From: Nodosilinea sp. E11
GTDB taxonomy: Bacteria; Cyanobacteriota; Cyanobacteriia; Phormidesmidales; Phormidesmidaceae
Direction: 5' to 3'
Assembly (NCBI RefSeq): GCF_032813545.1
Contig: NZ_CP136520.1
Location: forward strand, 5,326,001 to 5,390,000
Length of the DNA stretch: 64,000 nucleotides
Both the position numbers and the translations under genes were made by a program. Of this stretch, positions 12,060-20,323 are shown piece after piece (position 1 is the stretch's first letter; the number at the start of each line of letters is the position of its first letter). The notes beneath the pieces are model-generated. The model saw nothing but the letters and a program-made list of their open reading frames with translations. It did not search any database and was not told the DNA's origin.

Positions 12060-12398
12060 TCAATGATGGTGATTTGCCTCTCGTTCTGCGGCTAGTTCAT
12101 CTAGTTTTGAATTAATGCCTTGAGCATCAATTAGACCCTTGGCCATCAACATTTTTTCACAAGCAATCACCCATTGTTCATAGTAGGTTACTGATCCAGG
12201 TGCTTCCTGATCTGTCGTCGAAATTTCGTTGACCAAATACTCGGTCCACTCTGACCAGGTACAGTGCTGATCGGTGGCTAGGTGGTTCACAATCGCAAAC
12301 GCCTTAGCTTCCCAGGGGGCATTAAAAACCAGAGTCTGATCATCTGGGGAAAAGCCTGGGCAGACGGTTGAAGGTGAAGGTGGTGGTGGGTTAGACAT
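12060..12398 (-). CDS. Nitrile hydratase accessory/activator-like protein (set A)
   Basis: 112 residues. It resembles the beta-subunit N-terminal domain and the small nitrile hydratase accessory proteins: a PWEAKAFAIVNHL segment, a WTEYL helix, then YYEQWVIACEKML. In the cobalt enzymes, proteins of this fold act as self-subunit-swapping maturation factors that load cobalt into the alpha subunit (family knowledge). It is the last gene of set A, only 4 bases after the beta C-half gene, which supports co-translation. The C-terminus ends with three His, of unknown significance. It has no cysteines in a metal-site pattern of its own. Assignment as an accessory protein rather than a second beta-like subunit is by length and position. 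Confidence 0.8.
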   Translation of the reverse strand: MSNPPPPSPSTVCPGFSPDDQTLVFNAPWEAKAFAIVNHLATDQHCTWSEWTEYLVNEISTTDQEAPGSVTYYEQWVIACEKMLMAKGLIDAQGINSKLDELAAEREANHHH

Positions 12399-12402
12399 AG
12401 CG

Positions 12403-12771
12403 TTAAAGAGCGTCTAAATGGTCATCGAATAGGTCAATGTAAAGACAGTCTTGGGGCGAGGCCGAGGGGCCCCAAAGTTCATGGGCTGAGAAACGAACAC
12501 TGTAGACGTATTGGGGCTTGGGGCCTAAGCGCTGCCCCATAGTATCTGGAAAAATATACCCACCATGGACTTTGGTGATGGTGCCCACCTTGCCTCGCAC
12601 GTAGCGAGGTAGGCGGGTATAGGTGACTGGGTGCATCACCTTGGCTTTGACGCGATCGCCCACCCGAAACTGGGGAAGGGTATCGACCTCGCCCCGGCAG
12701 TCAACGCCCGACTGAAGCAAAGCCTCAGCCTGGGCCACAGTCATACATTCGTTACTAGTTTGGATGGCCAT
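12403..12771 (-). CDS. Nitrile hydratase beta subunit, C-terminal half (split gene, set A)
   Basis: 122 residues matching only the C-terminal SH3-like barrel of nitrile hydratase beta: FRVGDRVKAK, then TRLPRYVRGKVG (which carries a conserved Arg near the active site in this family), GGYIFPD, YSVRFSAHELWG and YIDLFDDHL at the end. An intact beta subunit carries this domain fused behind an N-terminal helical domain, which here is the separate gene at 12924-13238. The ATG at 12771 lacks a clear Shine-Dalgarno and follows a run of five C's; a second in-frame ATG a few codons in (ECMTVAQAEALL) is an alternative start. Split beta subunits are known in thiocyanate hydrolase and toyocamycin nitrile hydratase, so the product may still assemble. 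Confidence 0.85.
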   Translation of the reverse strand: MAIQTSNECMTVAQAEALLQSGVDCRGEVDTLPQFRVGDRVKAKVMHPVTYTRLPRYVRGKVGTITKVHGGYIFPDTMGQRLGPKPQYVYSVRFSAHELWGPSASPQDCLYIDLFDDHLDAL

Positions 12772-12837
12772 GGGGGTACGTGGGGAGGTGTAGCAATCGA
12801 AGGCGTGTTTTCAACGGTATCTGGTTTAGCGATCGGT

Positions 12838-12926
12838 CTTATACCAAATCCTACCGGGCTACCCCCGGTTCAGAGGGGCGCAGAGTCTGCCCCTACGAGT
12901 TGGCCATTGGCGAATCGGGGGGGTTA
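12838..12926. repeat. Palindromic dispersed repeat, copy 1, between the beta-subunit halves
   Basis: It shares the TTATACC(n)AATCC left end, a CCCCGGTT/CCCCGATT block, an AGGGGC...GCCCCTACG inverted core and an AATCGGGGG right block with copies at 31420-31529 and 56416-56530. The core palindrome is imperfect and the distal right end seen in the other copies is missing. Its edge coincides with the TAA stop of the beta N-half gene. Confidence 0.7.
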
Positions 12927-13238
12927 GGACTCGGAGTTGGTCTTAGCCAACTCAGCCATACGCTGCTCAATTTCTGCTGTGGTGACCAGGTTGTGCTCAG
13001 TAATCAACAGTTCTAAAGCGTACAACCACCGCTCGTAGTATTGAGAGCTTAAATAGTCGCCTGGCGGCATGCGTTCAGAGGCATGGCGAGTTTCGTCCAC
13101 CGGGAAGAAGTTGCAAAAGGTGGCAAAGCTCATGGCAAAGACCTTAGCTTCCCATCGGGAGTGAAACACAGGCTCGTCTTCTTCTATAGGGATTGGCCCT
13201 AAGTTATGCATGCCTCCCAGATCGTGGGGACCGTTCAT
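12924..13238 (-). CDS. Nitrile hydratase beta subunit, N-terminal half (split gene, set A)
   Basis: 104 residues that match the N-terminal domain of nitrile hydratase beta: the MNGPHDLGGMHNLGPI start, EPVFHSRWEAKVFAM, DETRHASERMPPGDYL and YYERWLYALE. It ends about where the family passes from the helical domain into the linker and lacks the SH3-like barrel, which is encoded separately at 12403-12771. A strong AGGAGA precedes the ATG and the gap to the alpha gene is 11 bases, so it is clearly expressed with alpha. The stop codon sits at the edge of a palindromic repeat. Beyond the stop and the repeat, the same frame is open again and reads PIAKPDTVENTPSIATPPHV, which looks like a linker remnant (inference). 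Confidence 0.87.
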   Translation of the reverse strand: MNGPHDLGGMHNLGPIPIEEDEPVFHSRWEAKVFAMSFATFCNFFPVDETRHASERMPPGDYLSSQYYERWLYALELLITEHNLVTTAEIEQRMAELAKTNSES

Positions 13239-13249
13239 GGTGTGTTCTC

Positions 13250-13867
13250 CTAGGTCGCAAGGGTAGAAGCCGCTGCCGGGGGCTGAACTTTTGCCGTGCC
13301 CACCATGGCATTGCGGGTGACCAGGGCCGCTAGGGCCGCCTCTGTCATCCCGTCGGTCCCGCTGGGACGTTCTGGTAGCACCAGATAGCGCAGGTCGGCG
13401 TTGCTGTCCCAGACTCGAATCTCGACATCTGCCGGAATGGTGAGGCCAAACTCTTGTAACACTTGGCGAGGTTCAATCACGGCCCGCGATCGGTAGGCAA
13501 AGGATTTATACCAGGTGGGAGGCAGGCCCAAAATAGCCCATGGGTAACAAGAACACAGGGTGCAAACAATTAGATTGTGCACCTGGGGGGTATTTTCGAC
13601 CACGACCATGTGTTCGCTGGAGAAACCGGTGAGGCCCAGTTCTGCGATCGCACTAGTACCATCGTCTAACAGCCGTTCCTTATAGTTTGGGTCAACCCAA
13701 GCTTTCGCCACAATCCGCGCCCCATTATGGGGACCAATGCGATTTTCATAGGCATCAATAATAGTGTCTAGAGTCGCAGGATCAATGATCCCTTTCTCTA
13801 CCAAAAGCGACTCGATCGCCTGCACACGGAGAGCGAGATCAGGTTTTTCATGGTGAGGCTGAGTCAT
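13250..13867 (-). CDS. Nitrile hydratase alpha subunit, cobalt type (set A)
   Basis: 205 residues, the usual alpha length. The metal site is C102-T-L-C105-S-C107 in [10 protein letters not shown]; in this family Thr after the first Cys marks the cobalt type, where iron enzymes have Ser. Cys105 and Cys107 equivalents are oxidised to sulfinate and sulfenate in characterised enzymes. Other landmarks are [38 protein letters not shown] and RYLVLPERP. The reaction would be hydration of a nitrile to the amide; thiocyanate hydrolase gamma subunits share the motif, so the substrate is open. It heads the minus-strand set A and is divergent from the isochorismatase-family gene. Confidence 0.92.
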   Translation of the reverse strand: MTQPHHEKPDLALRVQAIESLLVEKGIIDPATLDTIIDAYENRIGPHNGARIVAKAWVDPNYKERLLDDGTSAIAELGLTGFSSEHMVVVENTPQVHNLIVCTLCSCYPWAILGLPPTWYKSFAYRSRAVIEPRQVLQEFGLTIPADVEIRVWDSNADLRYLVLPERPSGTDGMTEAALAALVTRNAMVGTAKVQPPAAASTLAT

Positions 13868-14037
13868 AGCGAGTGACGATCCAGTTCCGCAAACGATAAA
13901 AGTTTTATACCTGGCCAGAATGCAGCTATTAGGTGATTAAACAATACCAGAATCAACAAAATTTGGAAATAAAATAGATGAAATGTAATGGCGATAGAGT
14001 ATCTTATTCAATCAAAGCTATTGCTCATTTTCTAACC
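13868..14037. promoter_or_regulatory. Divergent promoter region, set A and hydrolase gene
   Basis: 170 AT-rich bases between the divergently transcribed alpha subunit and hydrolase genes (the 60 bases before 14038 could be coding if the upstream ATG at 13978 is used). It contains several TATAAT-like stretches but no box can be assigned with confidence. Both genes would share control elements here. Confidence 0.45.
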
Positions 14038-14730
14038 ATGATAACCATAAAAACTCCAACTCATCCCTTCGAGCTGTCCCCTGAAAGCACAGCTCTTTTG
14101 GTGATAGACATGCAGAATGATTTTTGTCATCCCGATGGCTTTAATGGCAGTGAGTTAAATCTCGATTTGACTTCAGTTAGAGCCATTATTCCGGCAATTC
14201 AGAACCTCCTTACCTGGTCTCGACAAATGGGCTTTGAAATCATTTTTACTCGAGAGAGCCACGCTCCCGACCTATCTGATTTAAGCGACAGCAAGCGGCA
14301 GCGCTACATTAACGCTGGTTCGCCCATTGGCCAACTCGGAAAAATGGGCCGCTTCCTAGTGAGAGGTGAAAAAGGGGCCGAAATTATTTCAGAACTCCAG
14401 CCCTTATCCCATGAATCACAACTAGATAAACCAGCTCACTCCTGTTTTGTCAACACTGAACTAGACGACAAATTACGCAGCCATAACATTACCCACCTCC
14501 TGATTGCCGGTGTAACGACGCAGTGTTGTGTCTTAGCAACCTACCGTCACGCTAGCGATTTAGGCTATTACTGCCTCCTGCTCGACGATTGTTGTGCCGC
14601 GTTTGACCGCAGAGATCACGATGCCACGGTTCACATCCTTCAGTCGGAAGGGGGAGTGCTGGGCTGGGTTGCGCAATCTTCAACGCTTTATCACGCCTTG
14701 TATCCCTGTCCTAACTCACCTCCAGATTAG
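14038..14730 (+). CDS. Isochorismatase-family cysteine hydrolase
   Basis: 230 residues from the ATG at 14038; an in-frame ATG at 13978 would add 20 residues without similarity to the fold, and neither has a clear Shine-Dalgarno. Family signatures: VIDMQNDF with the catalytic Asp, the Lys of LDKPAHSCF, and the GVTTQCCVLAT loop with the nucleophilic Cys (second Cys of the pair, about C164). The family includes nicotinamidase, biuret hydrolase, ureidoacrylate hydrolase and N-carbamoylsarcosine amidase, all of which cleave small amides or ureides. Standing between a nitrile hydratase set and an importer, an amidase acting on the hydration product is plausible (inference). The substrate is not determinable from sequence. 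Confidence 0.85.
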   Translation: MITIKTPTHPFELSPESTALLVIDMQNDFCHPDGFNGSELNLDLTSVRAIIPAIQNLLTWSRQMGFEIIFTRESHAPDLSDLSDSKRQRYINAGSPIGQLGKMGRFLVRGEKGAEIISELQPLSHESQLDKPAHSCFVNTELDDKLRSHNITHLLIAGVTTQCCVLATYRHASDLGYYCLLLDDCCAAFDRRDHDATVHILQSEGGVLGWVAQSSTLYHALYPCPNSPPD

Positions 14731-14999
14731 CGTCGATCAACACAAAAATCATCAACGAAGTAAAGTTATCTTGCCAAAAGCGCAGATAAAATGCTCGTAA
14801 TGTTGCTTTACACGCAAGAATAAGTAGCTATCTTGCTAAAGATGTGCCTTTGACTACAAATTTTACCTGCTAATGCCCTTAACCTCAAAAACCATAGGCC
14901 ACCAGTAAACGGTCTCTGGGTTGTGAGGTCTAGGTTTTGAGGTAGCAGCCATCTGTCAGGCTGATGAGTTCCGGTTTTTGCTAGTTGAGGTGTGTGTTC

Positions 15000-16037
15000 A
15001 TGCTGCCCAGGCAAATTGTCGTCATTTCTGCCTTAGGAACGTTGTTTTTAGGGGCTTGTGCTTCATCGCCACCTACCGCTACCACTGGCGAGAATGCGGC
15101 GGTAGCCTCTGCGTCAGATCCGCTGGTATCGGTAAAGGCGGGCCACCTAGTGGCGTTAGACATGGCACCGCTGTTCGTCGGGGTAGAGTCAGGCTGTTTT
15201 GAACAAAACGGGTTGGCGGTAGAGACGGTTTTCTTCACAAACCCCGGTGACAACAATGCCGCTTTAGCCGGTGGGCAGATAGATTTCAGCACTAACCCAT
15301 TCACCCTACCGTTCTTTGCCGCCAATAGCGGTGTGCCCATCAAAACCGTGGCCGCTGCTGGGGGATGGGGAGTAATGCAGGTGATTATTGACAGTGCATA
15401 CGAGGTCGAATCTATGGCAGATTTGGCCGCTTTTGTTGCCAATAACCCCAACGAAAAGTTGAAGATTGCTACCCTGCGAGGGGATACGCTAGAGCTAATT
15501 TTAGTCGATGGCTTGGAGCAGGCAGGCATCGATTTAGATGCCTTTGAAATGGTCTATTTCGATGATCTACTGGCCATGGTCGACGCCTTTCGCTTAGGGC
15601 AAGTCGATGTGCTAAGCCATATCAAACCCTATACCACGCAGTTTGTGGCGTCTGGCGCTGCCAACGTCATAACCGACAACGCCGAAGTATGGTCTCCCAC
15701 AACCCCTAATACTGTGGTGAGCGTTTTAGAAAAAACTCTCCGCGATCGGCCTGAGGTCGTGGAGGCCTACATCCAAGGGCTTCAGTGCGCTGCGGCCATG
15801 ATTAATACCGACCCTCAACAGGCTATTGACCTATTGACGGACGGAAACTACTACCGGGTTGAAGACGGTGTGCTGTTAACGGCATTCGAAACCCAGCCTT
15901 CACCGATTACGTTTACGCCTGATTTAGATGCTATCCAAACAGTGGTCGATAGGATGGTGCAGCTGGACTATATCAAAGCAGATGTACCAGCAAAAGATAT
16001 TTTTGATATTTCCATCGTTAAAGATCTCGAACAGTAG
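15000..16037 (+). CDS. ABC transporter substrate-binding lipoprotein (SsuA/NMT1-like)
   Basis: 345 residues from the ATG at 15000, which has GAGG about 9 bases upstream. The N-terminus is a lipoprotein signal with lipobox LGAC (Cys about residue 20). The mature part has the NMT1/THI5-SsuA-like two-lobe pattern: an early MAPLFVGVESGCFEQNGL segment (the typical PxxxAxxxGxFxxxGL), ALAGGQIDFSTNP, then PNTVVSVLEKTL. This family binds nitrate, cyanate, taurine, alkyl sulfonates, pyrimidine precursors or aromatic acids, so the ligand is open. It is the first gene of a three-gene operon with its permease and ATPase, placed between two nitrile hydratase-like sets. Confidence 0.87.
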   Translation: MLPRQIVVISALGTLFLGACASSPPTATTGENAAVASASDPLVSVKAGHLVALDMAPLFVGVESGCFEQNGLAVETVFFTNPGDNNAALAGGQIDFSTNPFTLPFFAANSGVPIKTVAAAGGWGVMQVIIDSAYEVESMADLAAFVANNPNEKLKIATLRGDTLELILVDGLEQAGIDLDAFEMVYFDDLLAMVDAFRLGQVDVLSHIKPYTTQFVASGAANVITDNAEVWSPTTPNTVVSVLEKTLRDRPEVVEAYIQGLQCAAAMINTDPQQAIDLLTDGNYYRVEDGVLLTAFETQPSPITFTPDLDAIQTVVDRMVQLDYIKADVPAKDIFDISIVKDLEQ

Positions 16038-16039
16038 CA

Positions 16040-16851
16040 TGAGTAAGGCTAACTATAGCTGGCGGCATACCCTATTGCGCTCAATGCTACCCCTTCTGTG
16101 TGGACTAGTGTCCTGTGCCGTTTTTATTGGTCTTTGGGAAGTTATCGGCACCGACTCTGAAAATCCTATCGCTCAAGTTCTGCCGCCGCCGTCAAAATTT
16201 TTGCCGGTTCTATTCGAAAGCGACTTTAAAATTGGGCTAGGGTCTCAGTCAGCAACGATTTACCAATCTGTTAGCGTTACCCTAATTCGTGTGATCTCAG
16301 GCATGACCATTGCCTTTGTTGGGTCGATCATTTGTGGGCTAGTGATTAGCCTCTCTAGATGGTCAGAATTATTTATTTTGCCGATTTTAGGTTTGATTGC
16401 ACCCATTGCGCCCATTGCCTGGGTACCTCTGGCCTTAGTGGTTTTTGGCGTCAGCAACCTAACCGCAGTATTTATTGTGTTTATGGGGGTGTTTTTTACC
16501 TTAACTATTGCTACCGTAGCCGAGATTAAACGCATTCCGCTAAATCTACTGATTACTGCTAAAAATCTAGGAGGAGATAGTTTTGCCTGCTGGCGATTTG
16601 TGATTATACCTGCCGTCTTACCAGGGGTGTTTACGTTGCTGAGGCTCAATTTTATCGCCGCTTGGATGGCCGTGTTGGCAGCCGAGATGACCGGCTTAAG
16701 AGATGGGCTTGGCACTGTTGTGATGACGGGGCGGAACTTGTTTAACAGCAACTTGATTCTGCTAGGGATTTGCATTATTGGCATTACTGGTTTTGCCGTT
16801 GACCGTTTGCTGCTGGCAATTCAGAAAAAGTTTTTCTGGTGGACCATTTAA
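16040..16851 (+). CDS. ABC transporter permease (SsuC/TauC-like)
   Basis: 270 residues from the ATG at 16040, two bases after the preceding stop; a longer frame runs back into the binding-protein gene but is not needed. About six hydrophobic segments are seen, beginning with LLCGLVSCAVFIGLWEVI. The inner-membrane binding-protein-dependent transport signature is recognisable around IPLNLLITAKNLGGDSF and the following WRFVIIPAVLPGVFTLLRL (an EAA-loop-like region), and AAEMTGLRDGLG is typical of SsuC/TauC/NrtB permeases. It forms the membrane channel for the adjacent lipoprotein and ATPase. Confidence 0.87.
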
Positions 16852-16854
16852 GCA

Positions 16855-17688
16855 ATGAGCAACCCTTCTTTCACTATGCATCAACTGTCTAAGCAGGTAA
16901 TTCTGGATTGCAAAAACGTAGGCAAAACGTTCCAGAGAGATAGAAATTCGGCCTTTGAAGCGCTGATGCACATCGACCTAGAGGTCACCCAGGGTGATTT
17001 CGTTACGATTCTGGGTCAATCTGGCGGTGGCAAATCTACCCTTCTAAAGCTCCTAGGTGGTTTCATCCTCCCTACATCTGGTCAGGTATTGTTCCATGGC
17101 GTTCCTTTAGAGGGCATCACTCCTAGAATTGGTATGGTTTTCCAAGAAAACACGCTGTATCCCTGGCTAACGGTTGAGCAGAATATTGGGTTTAGCTTCA
17201 AAGTACGGGGAAAAGCTAAGCCGCAGTATGCCCTGCGGGTGCAGGAGGTGATGGAGCATGTCGGATTATTCCAGGCCCGCAATCTGTATCCTCACCAGCT
17301 TTCGGGAGGGATGAAGCAACGGGTGTCCATCGCCCGCTCTCTAGCAATTCAGCCTGATGTATTGCTTTTAGATGAACCTTTTTCAGCCCTAGATATTCAA
17401 TTAAGACGGCGGCTACAAAAGTTTTTGTTAGGAATTTGGCAAGAAACCGCAGCCACGATGGTGCTAGTCACCCACGATGTAGAAGAAGCCATACTGCTGG
17501 GGCAGAAGCTAATTGTAGTAGGTGGTCAGCCTGGGCAAATAGTTGAGGCGGTAGATATCTCGTCGGCAACTTTCCGCGATCGCTACAGCAGATCGTTCTT
17601 AACCTTACAGCAGCACCTAGAACAGGTAATTGGAGAAAGTTCAGACTTCTTAGAACCACTCAACAGCGTTACGCCCATTACCGGTTAA
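16855..17688 (+). CDS. ABC transporter ATPase (SsuB/TauB-like)
   Basis: 277 residues. Walker A GQSGGGKST, Q-loop in GMVFQENTLYPWLTV, signature LSGGMKQRVSIARSLA, Walker B VLLLDEPFSALD and H-loop LVTHDVEEA are all intact. The PWLTV after the Q-loop is typical of the nitrate/sulfonate/taurine importer group. It starts 3 bases after the permease stop. A start at the ATG at 16876 (MHQLSKQ) is also possible. It energises import by the preceding permease. Confidence 0.9.
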   Translation: MSNPSFTMHQLSKQVILDCKNVGKTFQRDRNSAFEALMHIDLEVTQGDFVTILGQSGGGKSTLLKLLGGFILPTSGQVLFHGVPLEGITPRIGMVFQENTLYPWLTVEQNIGFSFKVRGKAKPQYALRVQEVMEHVGLFQARNLYPHQLSGGMKQRVSIARSLAIQPDVLLLDEPFSALDIQLRRRLQKFLLGIWQETAATMVLVTHDVEEAILLGQKLIVVGGQPGQIVEAVDISSATFRDRYSRSFLTLQQHLEQVIGESSDFLEPLNSVTPITG

Positions 17689-17697
17689 GCACCAGTA

Positions 17698-18192
17698 TCA
17701 CTCCTGGCTTACCCTCGCTGGATATTGAGCTTTATAGATCTTCAAGATATTTCGGGAGTTAAGATCGATGACCTCTTTTTTTCTCTTTAGCCAGCCAATA
17801 AATGAAAGGAGATCTTGATTGTCTTTATAAATATATTCAAGCATGATATCAAATTCACCGGTAGCGGCTGAAAGGTAGCTGATACTTTCCATGCTGATTA
17901 ACTCATCTAGCACTGATTCAAAAAAGTCAGACTGAACCTTGAGCTCAATATAGGCAACGTTTTCATGCCGCACTTTACCTGTATTGATGAAAGCACTAAT
18001 GGTGATGATGCCATCATCTAAGAGCCTCTTCATCCGATACCGAACGGTCGCTTCTGGAGTTTCAATGGCGCGAGCGATATCGCGATATGGAATTCTGCCA
18101 TTTTGCTGTAAAAGCTCAATAATTCTTAGATCAAGCTGGTCAATCTCATGGTTTTGTAAATCCTGTATTGATGCACCATTGTTGGTTGTCAT
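17698..18192 (-). CDS. Lrp/AsnC-family transcriptional regulator
   Basis: 164 residues. An N-terminal winged HTH (about 15-75: DLRIIELLQQNGRIPYRDIA, then TPEATVRYRMKRLLDDGII) is followed by an AsnC/RAM effector-binding domain (about 80-160, with GEFDIMLEYIYKDNQDLLSF). The family senses amino acids or related small molecules and usually regulates nearby genes and itself. It is convergent with the ABC transporter and divergent from set B, so it is the natural candidate local regulator for one or both (inference). The ATG at 18192 was chosen as the first in the frame. Confidence 0.87.
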   Translation of the reverse strand: MTTNNGASIQDLQNHEIDQLDLRIIELLQQNGRIPYRDIARAIETPEATVRYRMKRLLDDGIITISAFINTGKVRHENVAYIELKVQSDFFESVLDELISMESISYLSAATGEFDIMLEYIYKDNQDLLSFIGWLKRKKEVIDLNSRNILKIYKAQYPARVSQE

Positions 18193-18494
18193 GTGTGATC
18201 AAGCCCTTGCTGATTTGAATTATTATAACAGTCGCTTTAAGCTGCAAATTCTAATGCTTTTTATGGAAACCATTGTAGCAATTTTTAAAGTTCTGACTTG
18301 AATTAAATAACTCTAAAACTTGTTACTTGATATACAGTCGCTAATGGTTGGTTTCTTCTACTATTGGGACAATAGAAATTTATCGGATAATCTATTTGTG
18401 ATCTGCAGGTCAAGTAAATTTTCAAGCACGATCTAAATTTTCTTTCATCTGATTAGGTATTTAGACTAAGACGTCATGCGGAGGGAAGCTACCC
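18193..18494. promoter_or_regulatory. AT-rich divergent control region of set B and the Lrp-type gene
   Basis: 302 bases without a gene, clearly richer in A+T than its surroundings. A 9-bp direct repeat ACAGTCGCT occurs at 18228-18236 and 18334-18342, and TTGAATTA occurs twice (about 18215 and 18299). These are candidate operator sites for the adjacent regulator. GGAGGG just before 18495 is the ribosome binding site for the TTG start of the GTPase gene. Confidence 0.5.
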
Positions 18495-19451
18495 TTGAAA
18501 AACTTAATCCCGGCTACAGTCCTGACGGGCTACCTAGGGGCTGGTAAAACTACTCTCCTCAACTATATTCTGACGGCTAACCACGGAAAACGAATCGCCG
18601 TCATTGTCAATGAATTTGGCGAAGTGGGTATCGACAATCAGTTGGTTGTCGATGCTGACGAAGAAATTTTCGAGATGAATAACGGCTGCATCTGCTGTAC
18701 TGTCCGTAGCGATCTGATTCGGATCGTCAGTGATTTGATGGAGCGCTCTGAAGATTTTGACTACTTGATGCTTGAAACCACTGGCCTTGCCGATCCGGCT
18801 CCGGTGATTCAGTCTTTTTTTATCGATGAAGTCATGCGATCGCGGCTGCTGCTCGATGCCATTGTCACCGTCGTCGATGCCAAGTACATCTGGGAGCACT
18901 GGGATAGCAGCGAGGCTCAGGAGCAAATTGCCTTTGCCGATGTCATTTTGCTCAACAAAGTCGATCTGGTGTCTCCTCCGATATTGGAGGAGCTAGAACA
19001 GCGAATTCGGGGGATGAACGCGATCGCAAAAATCCACCCCACCCAGCATTGCCAGATCCCGCTAGAAACGGTGCTGGGAGTGGGCGCGTTTGACCTACAA
19101 AATGCCCTCAGCATTGATCCAGAGTTTTTAGACGAAGATGCCCATCAGCATGACCAAAGTGTCTCCTCGGTCAGCATTCAGGAGCCGGGCGTCGTCGATG
19201 GCGACAAGCTAAATCGCTGGCTCTATCAACTCGTGCAGGCCCGTGGTGCCGACATTTTTCGCATGAAAGGAATCGTAGACATGGATCACGAAGACCGTCG
19301 GTTCGTCTTTCAGGGGGTTCACATGACTCTAGATGGTCGCCCGGGCCGCCCTTGGCTACCGGGAGAAGTGCGGCACAACCAGCTCGTCTTTATTGGCCGT
19401 AATTTAGACGAGGTTGAGCTGCGACGTAGCTTTGGCGAGTGTCTAACGTAA
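18495..19451 (+). CDS. COG0523 (CobW/nitrile hydratase activator-type) metallochaperone GTPase
   Basis: 318 residues. Walker [12 protein letters not shown] near residue 12, the metal-binding GCICC motif in [24 protein letters not shown] as Walker B region, the NKVD guanine motif in LLNKVDLV, and a CobW C-terminal domain (about 215-315). COG0523 GTPases insert or deliver Zn, Co or Fe, and one subgroup sits beside nitrile hydratases as an activator. Here it starts set B, which also holds a HupE-type permease, so cobalt delivery to the alpha subunits is the best guess. The start is TTG at 18495, supported by GGAGGG; no ATG is nearby. Confidence 0.9.
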   Translation: MKNLIPATVLTGYLGAGKTTLLNYILTANHGKRIAVIVNEFGEVGIDNQLVVDADEEIFEMNNGCICCTVRSDLIRIVSDLMERSEDFDYLMLETTGLADPAPVIQSFFIDEVMRSRLLLDAIVTVVDAKYIWEHWDSSEAQEQIAFADVILLNKVDLVSPPILEELEQRIRGMNAIAKIHPTQHCQIPLETVLGVGAFDLQNALSIDPEFLDEDAHQHDQSVSSVSIQEPGVVDGDKLNRWLYQLVQARGADIFRMKGIVDMDHEDRRFVFQGVHMTLDGRPGRPWLPGEVRHNQLVFIGRNLDEVELRRSFGECLT

Positions 19452-19485
19452 CCGCAAAATCCATTTATTCGGAGCGCAATCGGCT

Positions 19486-20019
19486 ATGAAACAGTCCGAA
19501 GCTTTAACCATCAGCATCGGCGTACTTGGCGGCGTCGATGTCTTTCTGACCGCCACGGTGATTCCTGTTCCCGTTTGGGTCACGTTTACCGCCTGGGCCT
19601 CATTTTTTATTGTCGGTGGTGGTGTGCAAGGATTTATCAAATCCATTGCCTGTAATATCACGGGCATCATCATTGCAGCCCTGTCGCTTCTGGCGATCGA
19701 TTTAATCGGCCCTAGTCCCTTAGTTGCGGCCATCTGTGTCGGTATTGGTAGTGCCGCCATGGTTCAGGCCTCTAAACTGCCCTTTACCCACGGCATTACC
19801 CCCGCGATTGTGTGGGGCTTCTCCCAGACCGTTGGTACAGTTGCTGTGACCGGGCTGTCTGTGACAGCAGCCCTGCCCAATAACCCGGTTTTAATCGCGA
19901 TCGCCGCGATGATTTTAGGCAACATTTTTGGCTATCTATCCGAAGCCTGGGGCAAGGCCATGACCACTCTTCCCGCTGTCGCGACAGCGGGAGAAGGTGG
20001 CCGAAAAATTAGGAGTTGA
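19486..20019 (+). CDS. DUF1097 family membrane protein
   Basis: 177 residues with about five hydrophobic helices: TISIGVLGGVDVFLTATVI, an ISIACNITGIIIAALSLLA-like segment, PLVAAICVGIGSAAMV, a segment with TPAIVWGFSQTVGTVAV, and VLIAIAAMILGNIFGYL. The pattern fits the DUF1097 family (E. coli YcdZ type), whose function is unknown. It lies 34 bases after the GTPase gene and before the beta subunit, with GGAG upstream of the ATG. A role in uptake of substrate or metal for the hydratase set is possible but unsupported. Confidence 0.75.
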   Translation: MKQSEALTISIGVLGGVDVFLTATVIPVPVWVTFTAWASFFIVGGGVQGFIKSIACNITGIIIAALSLLAIDLIGPSPLVAAICVGIGSAAMVQASKLPFTHGITPAIVWGFSQTVGTVAVTGLSVTAALPNNPVLIAIAAMILGNIFGYLSEAWGKAMTTLPAVATAGEGGRKIRS

Positions 20020-20140
20020 GCGTCTGGAATAACTCTGGCCCATCACCGGATTAGCTACAGCTAGCCCTTGCTGGTTAACCCTGCATCAACGGGGTACATC
20101 CCAGTTTTGCAAAGTCATTGCTCTGATAGACAATTTGCCT

Positions 20141-20238
20141 GTCATTCCCGTGCAGAACCTGCCCCCGCGAAGGCATGGGGCGGGAGTCCACGCCGGATAG
20201 CTGACTCCCATATGGATTCGCACCTGCGTGGGAATGAC
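20141..20238. repeat. REP-like repeat with GTCATTCCC ends
   Basis: It begins GTCATTCCCGTGCAG and ends CTGCGTGGGAATGAC, imperfect terminal inverted repeats of about 15 bp. GTCATTCCC ends are typical of widespread bacterial REP/MITE elements. It occupies much of the 304-base gap between the DUF1097 and beta-subunit genes; the rest of the gap shows no gene. Confidence 0.6.
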
Positions 20239-20323
20239 GTCGCACCTTGACAAAGCCGGGATGCATCCGCGTCAACGTCACTACAGCATTCATTTATTAA
20301 CTGAAGAAGGAGATTCACAATCG

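Noticed and set aside
14981-15529. A 182-codon minus-strand frame over the binding-protein gene
   Set aside because: It is antisense to a well-supported ABC transporter lipoprotein gene and reflects its codon pattern.
16260-16784. A 174-codon minus-strand frame over the permease gene
   Set aside because: Antisense to an intact membrane protein with clear family motifs; no independent support.
20228-20323. Extension of the set B beta subunit to an upstream ATG at 20228
   Set aside because: The added residues come from a REP-like repeat, and the ATG at 20324 has a good Shine-Dalgarno and matches the family start.
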